A DNA stretch of 64,000 bases from assembly GCF_028288185.1 (NCBI RefSeq), contig NZ_JAQBOF010000020.1:1-64000 (forward strand), read 5' to 3'. Numbering within the stretch: position 1 is the first letter of the stretch; every line of letters begins with the position of its first letter. The DNA is from Mucilaginibacter sp. Its GTDB lineage: Bacteria; Bacteroidota; Bacteroidia; Sphingobacteriales; Sphingobacteriaceae. The notes beneath the pieces were generated by a model. The model was not told where the DNA came from, did no database searches, and worked only from the letters and a program-made list of their open reading frames with translations. The position numbers and the translations under genes were made by a program. Positions 61,251 through 64,000 of the stretch are shown piece after piece.

Positions 61251-64000
61251 ATGAAAAAGATTTACGTAATCCTATTATCCTTTCTAATACTGGGCGTTGC
61301 AGGAATTGCAAACGCGCAGATCACAACCTCGGTTTTAACCGGTAAGGTTAGCGACCAAAAAGGCATGTCAATGCCCGGTGTTTCTATCTCCGTATTAAAC
61401 ACCAGCACCGGCACTAAATACGCGGCGCAAACCAATGCCGATGGCCATTACAACATTCAAAACATTAACCCGGGTGGCCCTTATATAATAAGCGCTACTT
61501 ATGTAGGTTATAAAAAAGATGAGCGCAGCGATATTACCTTACAACTAGGTAATGCGACTTTTAACTTTTTATTAGTTGAAAGTTCAACCTCGTTAAGCGA
61601 AGTTAAGGTAAAAGCAAATTCAGGCCCGGCAAAAACAGGTGCAAGCACCCGTATAAACGCCAACCAGATACGCACACAACCTAGTTTAAACCGAAGCTTG
61701 CAGGATTTAACCCGCAATACGCCGCAAAGCAATAACAACTCATTCCAGGGTACCAATTACCGTTATAATAACGTAACGCTTGATGGTGCCATTAATAATG
61801 ACGCTATTGGTTTTAGCCCATCATTAGGCGGGCAAAGTAACGCGTCTGGCCAGGTAGGTAGCAGTACACGTACAAGCCCGGTATCGTTAGACGCTATACA
61901 GGATATACAAGTTTATGTTGCCCCTTATGATATTAAAATTGGTAACGTATTAGGTGGTAGTATTAATGCCGTAACCCGTAGTGGTACTAATGATGTTACC
62001 GGTTCTGTATACGGTTATGGCCGTGGCGCTTTCATGGTAGGTCCAAACAACGCAGCACCGGCTTCTGGCGGCGATGGCTCAAAACTGCCATCAGCTTTTC
62101 ATGATCTGAATACCGGTTTCCGTGTAGGTTTCCCAATCATCAAAAACAAATTATTCTTTTTTACCAGCGAGGAGTTTGCCCGCCGTGTTGACCCGGTTAT
62201 TGCAGGTGCAGGTACTGCAGGTTCACAAAGCATACTTACTTTGGCTGATGCACAGGCTATCTCTGCAAAATTTGCCGCAGCCGGTTTTGATGCAGGTACT
62301 TATGATAATACTACCATTTTCTCCAACTCAAATAAATACTTTAATCGTTTAGACTGGAACATTAATGATAATAACCAGTTAACTATCCGTAATAACACTA
62401 TTTCATCAACCGCTACTAACTTAGAACGCGATCAGCAAAACTTCCGTTTTGGTAGTATTGATTATACATCGCACAATAACTCAAGCTCAACAGTTGCCGA
62501 GTTAAAATCTAAGCTTTCAAACAACGTAAGCAATAGCTTATTATTTGGCTACTCAAACGTGCATGATTATCGCGATCCTAACTCAAACCCTGCTTTACCG
62601 CAATTTGAGATCACCGGCCGCACACCAGGTACAACCATATTTGTTGGTACAGACCGTGAGGCTGCTATTTTTGATATGCACCAAAAAACTACTGAGTTTA
62701 CCGATAACTTAACCTGGACCAAAAACAAAAACACATTTACTTTTGGTACACACAACGAGTTTTATGATATCACGTACAACTTTGTTAACGCATGGAACGG
62801 CCGCGACGCTTACAGCAGTGTAGCTAATTTCTTAGCCGATGCTCCGTCACGTGTACGTACTAACTATAACTACACTAATAATACAAGAGATTATATATTA
62901 GCTAATCCATCAGCAAAATTTAAAGTTAACTTGTTAAGCCTTTATGGCCAGGACGAAATACAGATAACTGATAATTTTAAATTAACTGCAGGTATCCGTC
63001 TTGATTATGCAGGCATGCCAAACAAACAACCATTAAGCACAAAAACTACAGGTGCACCGGTTGATCCAAATTATGGCAATACCTTTACCTATACCAAGCC
63101 AAAGGATATTACTAATAAGTTTTTAGATAATGTTGAGATCAATCCACGCGTATCATTTAACTATGATGTTAATGGTGATCAAAGTTTGATTTTACGTGGC
63201 GGTAGCGGGTTCTTTACCGGTCGTATCCCGTTTGCATGGTTAGGTTACGCATTCTACAACAACGGTGTAACTTATGGTGCTTATGATAACAAAGCACCTA
63301 CCGCGGGCGCTCCTATATTACAGGCCCCTGCAATTGGCGGTGCCGGTTACGTAAAAGACCGTGGTGTTGTTAACGTAAACGACCCCGCCAGCCAAACACA
63401 AGCAGATTTAATTGACAACAACTTTAAAATGCCACAAGTATGGAGAAACAGTTTAGCTGTTGATTATACTACACAAGATCAATGGAAATTTACTTTAGAA
63501 GGTATTTATACTAAAGTAATCCATGACCTTAAATTCCAACAGGTAAATACTACTGATAATGTAACTTACTATCCGTACGATACCCAGCATCAACAGCCGA
63601 TATTTATCAATACTAAGCCTAACGCGTTATATACTAATGCTTATGAGTTATCAAACACTAATCAGGGTTACCGTTATAGCTTAACTGCACAAGTTGGTAA
63701 AGTATTTCCGTTTGGTTTGAGCGCTAACGTAGCTTATACTTATGGCCATTCAAAAGATGTTACCAACGGCATACGTAACTCAATGGAATCTAACTGGCAG
63801 TTAAACCAGGCTTTAAATCCTAATGATCCGGGCTTGGCTAACTCTAACTTTGATATCCGCAGTCGTATAGTATCAAACATTAACTTCCGTCATAACTGGG
63901 ATGCTGCAGGTGATTATACTGCTAACTTTACTTTCTTCTTTAGCGCGCAATCTGGTAATCCATATACTTACGGTTTTTATCCAAACGCTATTGATGGAAC
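61251..64000 (+). CDS. TonB-dependent receptor, 3' end outside the window
   Basis: 916 codons are visible and the frame is still open at the edge. Signal peptide MKKIYVILLSFLILGVAGIANA, CarboxypepD_reg-like domain (VLTGKVSDQKGMSMPGVSIS, residues about 27-115), then a plug-like domain (NNVTLDGAINNDAIGF, IKIGNVLGGSINAVTRSGTN) and a beta-barrel. The plug resembles the OmpA/Oar-like receptors of Bacteroidota and Myxococcus, which lack a SusD partner. Outer membrane; ligand unknown. The 240 bp upstream hold an AT-rich leader with CACCTTTG near 61232, a possible -7 variant. Confidence 0.92.
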   Translation, partial: MKKIYVILLSFLILGVAGIANAQITTSVLTGKVSDQKGMSMPGVSISVLNTSTGTKYAAQTNADGHYNIQNINPGGPYIISATYVGYKKDERSDITLQLGNATFNFLLVESSTSLSEVKVKANSGPAKTGASTRINANQIRTQPSLNRSLQDLTRNTPQSNNNSFQGTNYRYNNVTLDGAINNDAIGFSPSLGGQSNASGQVGSSTRTSPVSLDAIQDIQVYVAPYDIKIGNVLGGSINAVTRSGTNDVTGSVYGYGRGAFMVGPNNAAPASGGDGSKLPSAFHDLNTGFRVGFPIIKNKLFFFTSEEFARRVDPVIAGAGTAGSQSILTLADAQAISAKFAAAGFDAGTYDNTTIFSNSNKYFNRLDWNINDNNQLTIRNNTISSTATNLERDQQNFRFGSIDYTSHNNSSSTVAELKSKLSNNVSNSLLFGYSNVHDYRDPNSNPALPQFEITGRTPGTTIFVGTDREAAIFDMHQKTTEFTDNLTWTKNKNTFTFGTHNEFYDITYNFVNAWNGRDAYSSVANFLADAPSRVRTNYNYTNNTRDYILANPSAKFKVNLLSLYGQDEIQITDNFKLTAGIRLDYAGMPNKQPLSTKTTGAPVDPNYGNTFTYTKPKDITNKFLDNVEINPRVSFNYDVNGDQSLILRGGSGFFTGRIPFAWLGYAFYNNGVTYGAYDNKAPTAGAPILQAPAIGGAGYVKDRGVVNVNDPASQTQADLIDNNFKMPQVWRNSLAVDYTTQDQWKFTLEGIYTKVIHDLKFQQVNTTDNVTYYPYDTQHQQPIFINTKPNALYTNAYELSNTNQGYRYSLTAQVGKVFPFGLSANVAYTYGHSKDVTNGIRNSMESNWQLNQALNPNDPGLANSNFDIRSRIVSNINFRHNWDAAGDYTANFTFFFSAQSGNPYTYGFYPNAIDG

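Overview
The window reads as chromosomal DNA of a Bacteroidota bacterium of the Sphingobacteriaceae, most like Mucilaginibacter or Pedobacter. This rests on a SusC/SusD pair, several TonB-dependent outer-membrane proteins, Bacteroidota-type -7 boxes (TAnnTTTG), weak Shine-Dalgarno signals, a DUF2723/GT117 protein, an atpD-atpC pair away from the other ATP synthase genes, and many palindromic intergenic repeats. The genus is inference. Base composition looks moderate, near 40 percent GC by eye, except for an AT-rich island at 44.1-46.7 kb.

Layout. 0-2.5 kb: end of a probable polysaccharide cluster (WcaF-like acetyltransferase), then tRNA-Arg, adk and obgE on the minus strand. 2.6-6.1 kb: a DUF2809 / membrane protein / MpaB-type oxygenase operon, a DUF4369 protein lacking its usual thioredoxin domain, and a quinone oxidoreductase. 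6.3-8.2 kb: atpD-atpC. 8.6-21.9 kb: an almost complete branched-chain amino acid locus, ilvD-ilvB-ilvN-ilvC-leuA-leuC-leuD-(second leuA/cimA-like)-leuB-ilvA, preceded by a 15-codon leader peptide rich in Leu, Val, Ile and Thr. 21.9-36.1 kb: housekeeping genes (M1 peptidase, ArsC-like reductase, pth, rplY, prs, tRNA-Gln, DUF2723, accA, glyS) with small envelope proteins. 36.1-43.5 kb: an ORF6N pseudogene, a TPR histidine kinase and a SusD/SusC pair.

44.1-46.7 kb is the most unusual part: a two-gene operon encoding a MazG-like nucleotide pyrophosphohydrolase and a 730-residue fusion of a GIY-YIG nuclease, a DUF2075 helicase-like ATPase and a LexA-like S24 protease. It is bracketed by inverted copies of an 86-bp repeat and looks like a candidate anti-phage or stress-response module. 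47.6-55.1 kb: OsmC, an old yellow enzyme, Zn-ribbon protein, Ssb, SDR, YbhN-like protein, the AguB-AguA putrescine pathway and a PEBP-like protein. 55.2-57.9 kb: a LiaF-like membrane protein with a LytS-type kinase and LytTR regulator. 58.0-60.4 kb: an arsenic operon (arsR, DUF6428, arsC, ACR3) with two matching palindromic operator candidates. 60.5 kb to the end: DinB and a TonB-dependent receptor cut by the window edge.

A second theme is intergenic structure. At least eight gaps hold long dyads whose two arms are made of short units repeated in opposite orientation; the unit differs from locus to locus. Four lie inside the atpDC and ilv/leu transcription units. Several other palindromic repeat families also occur. 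No CRISPR array, rRNA, complete insertion sequence or prophage was seen.
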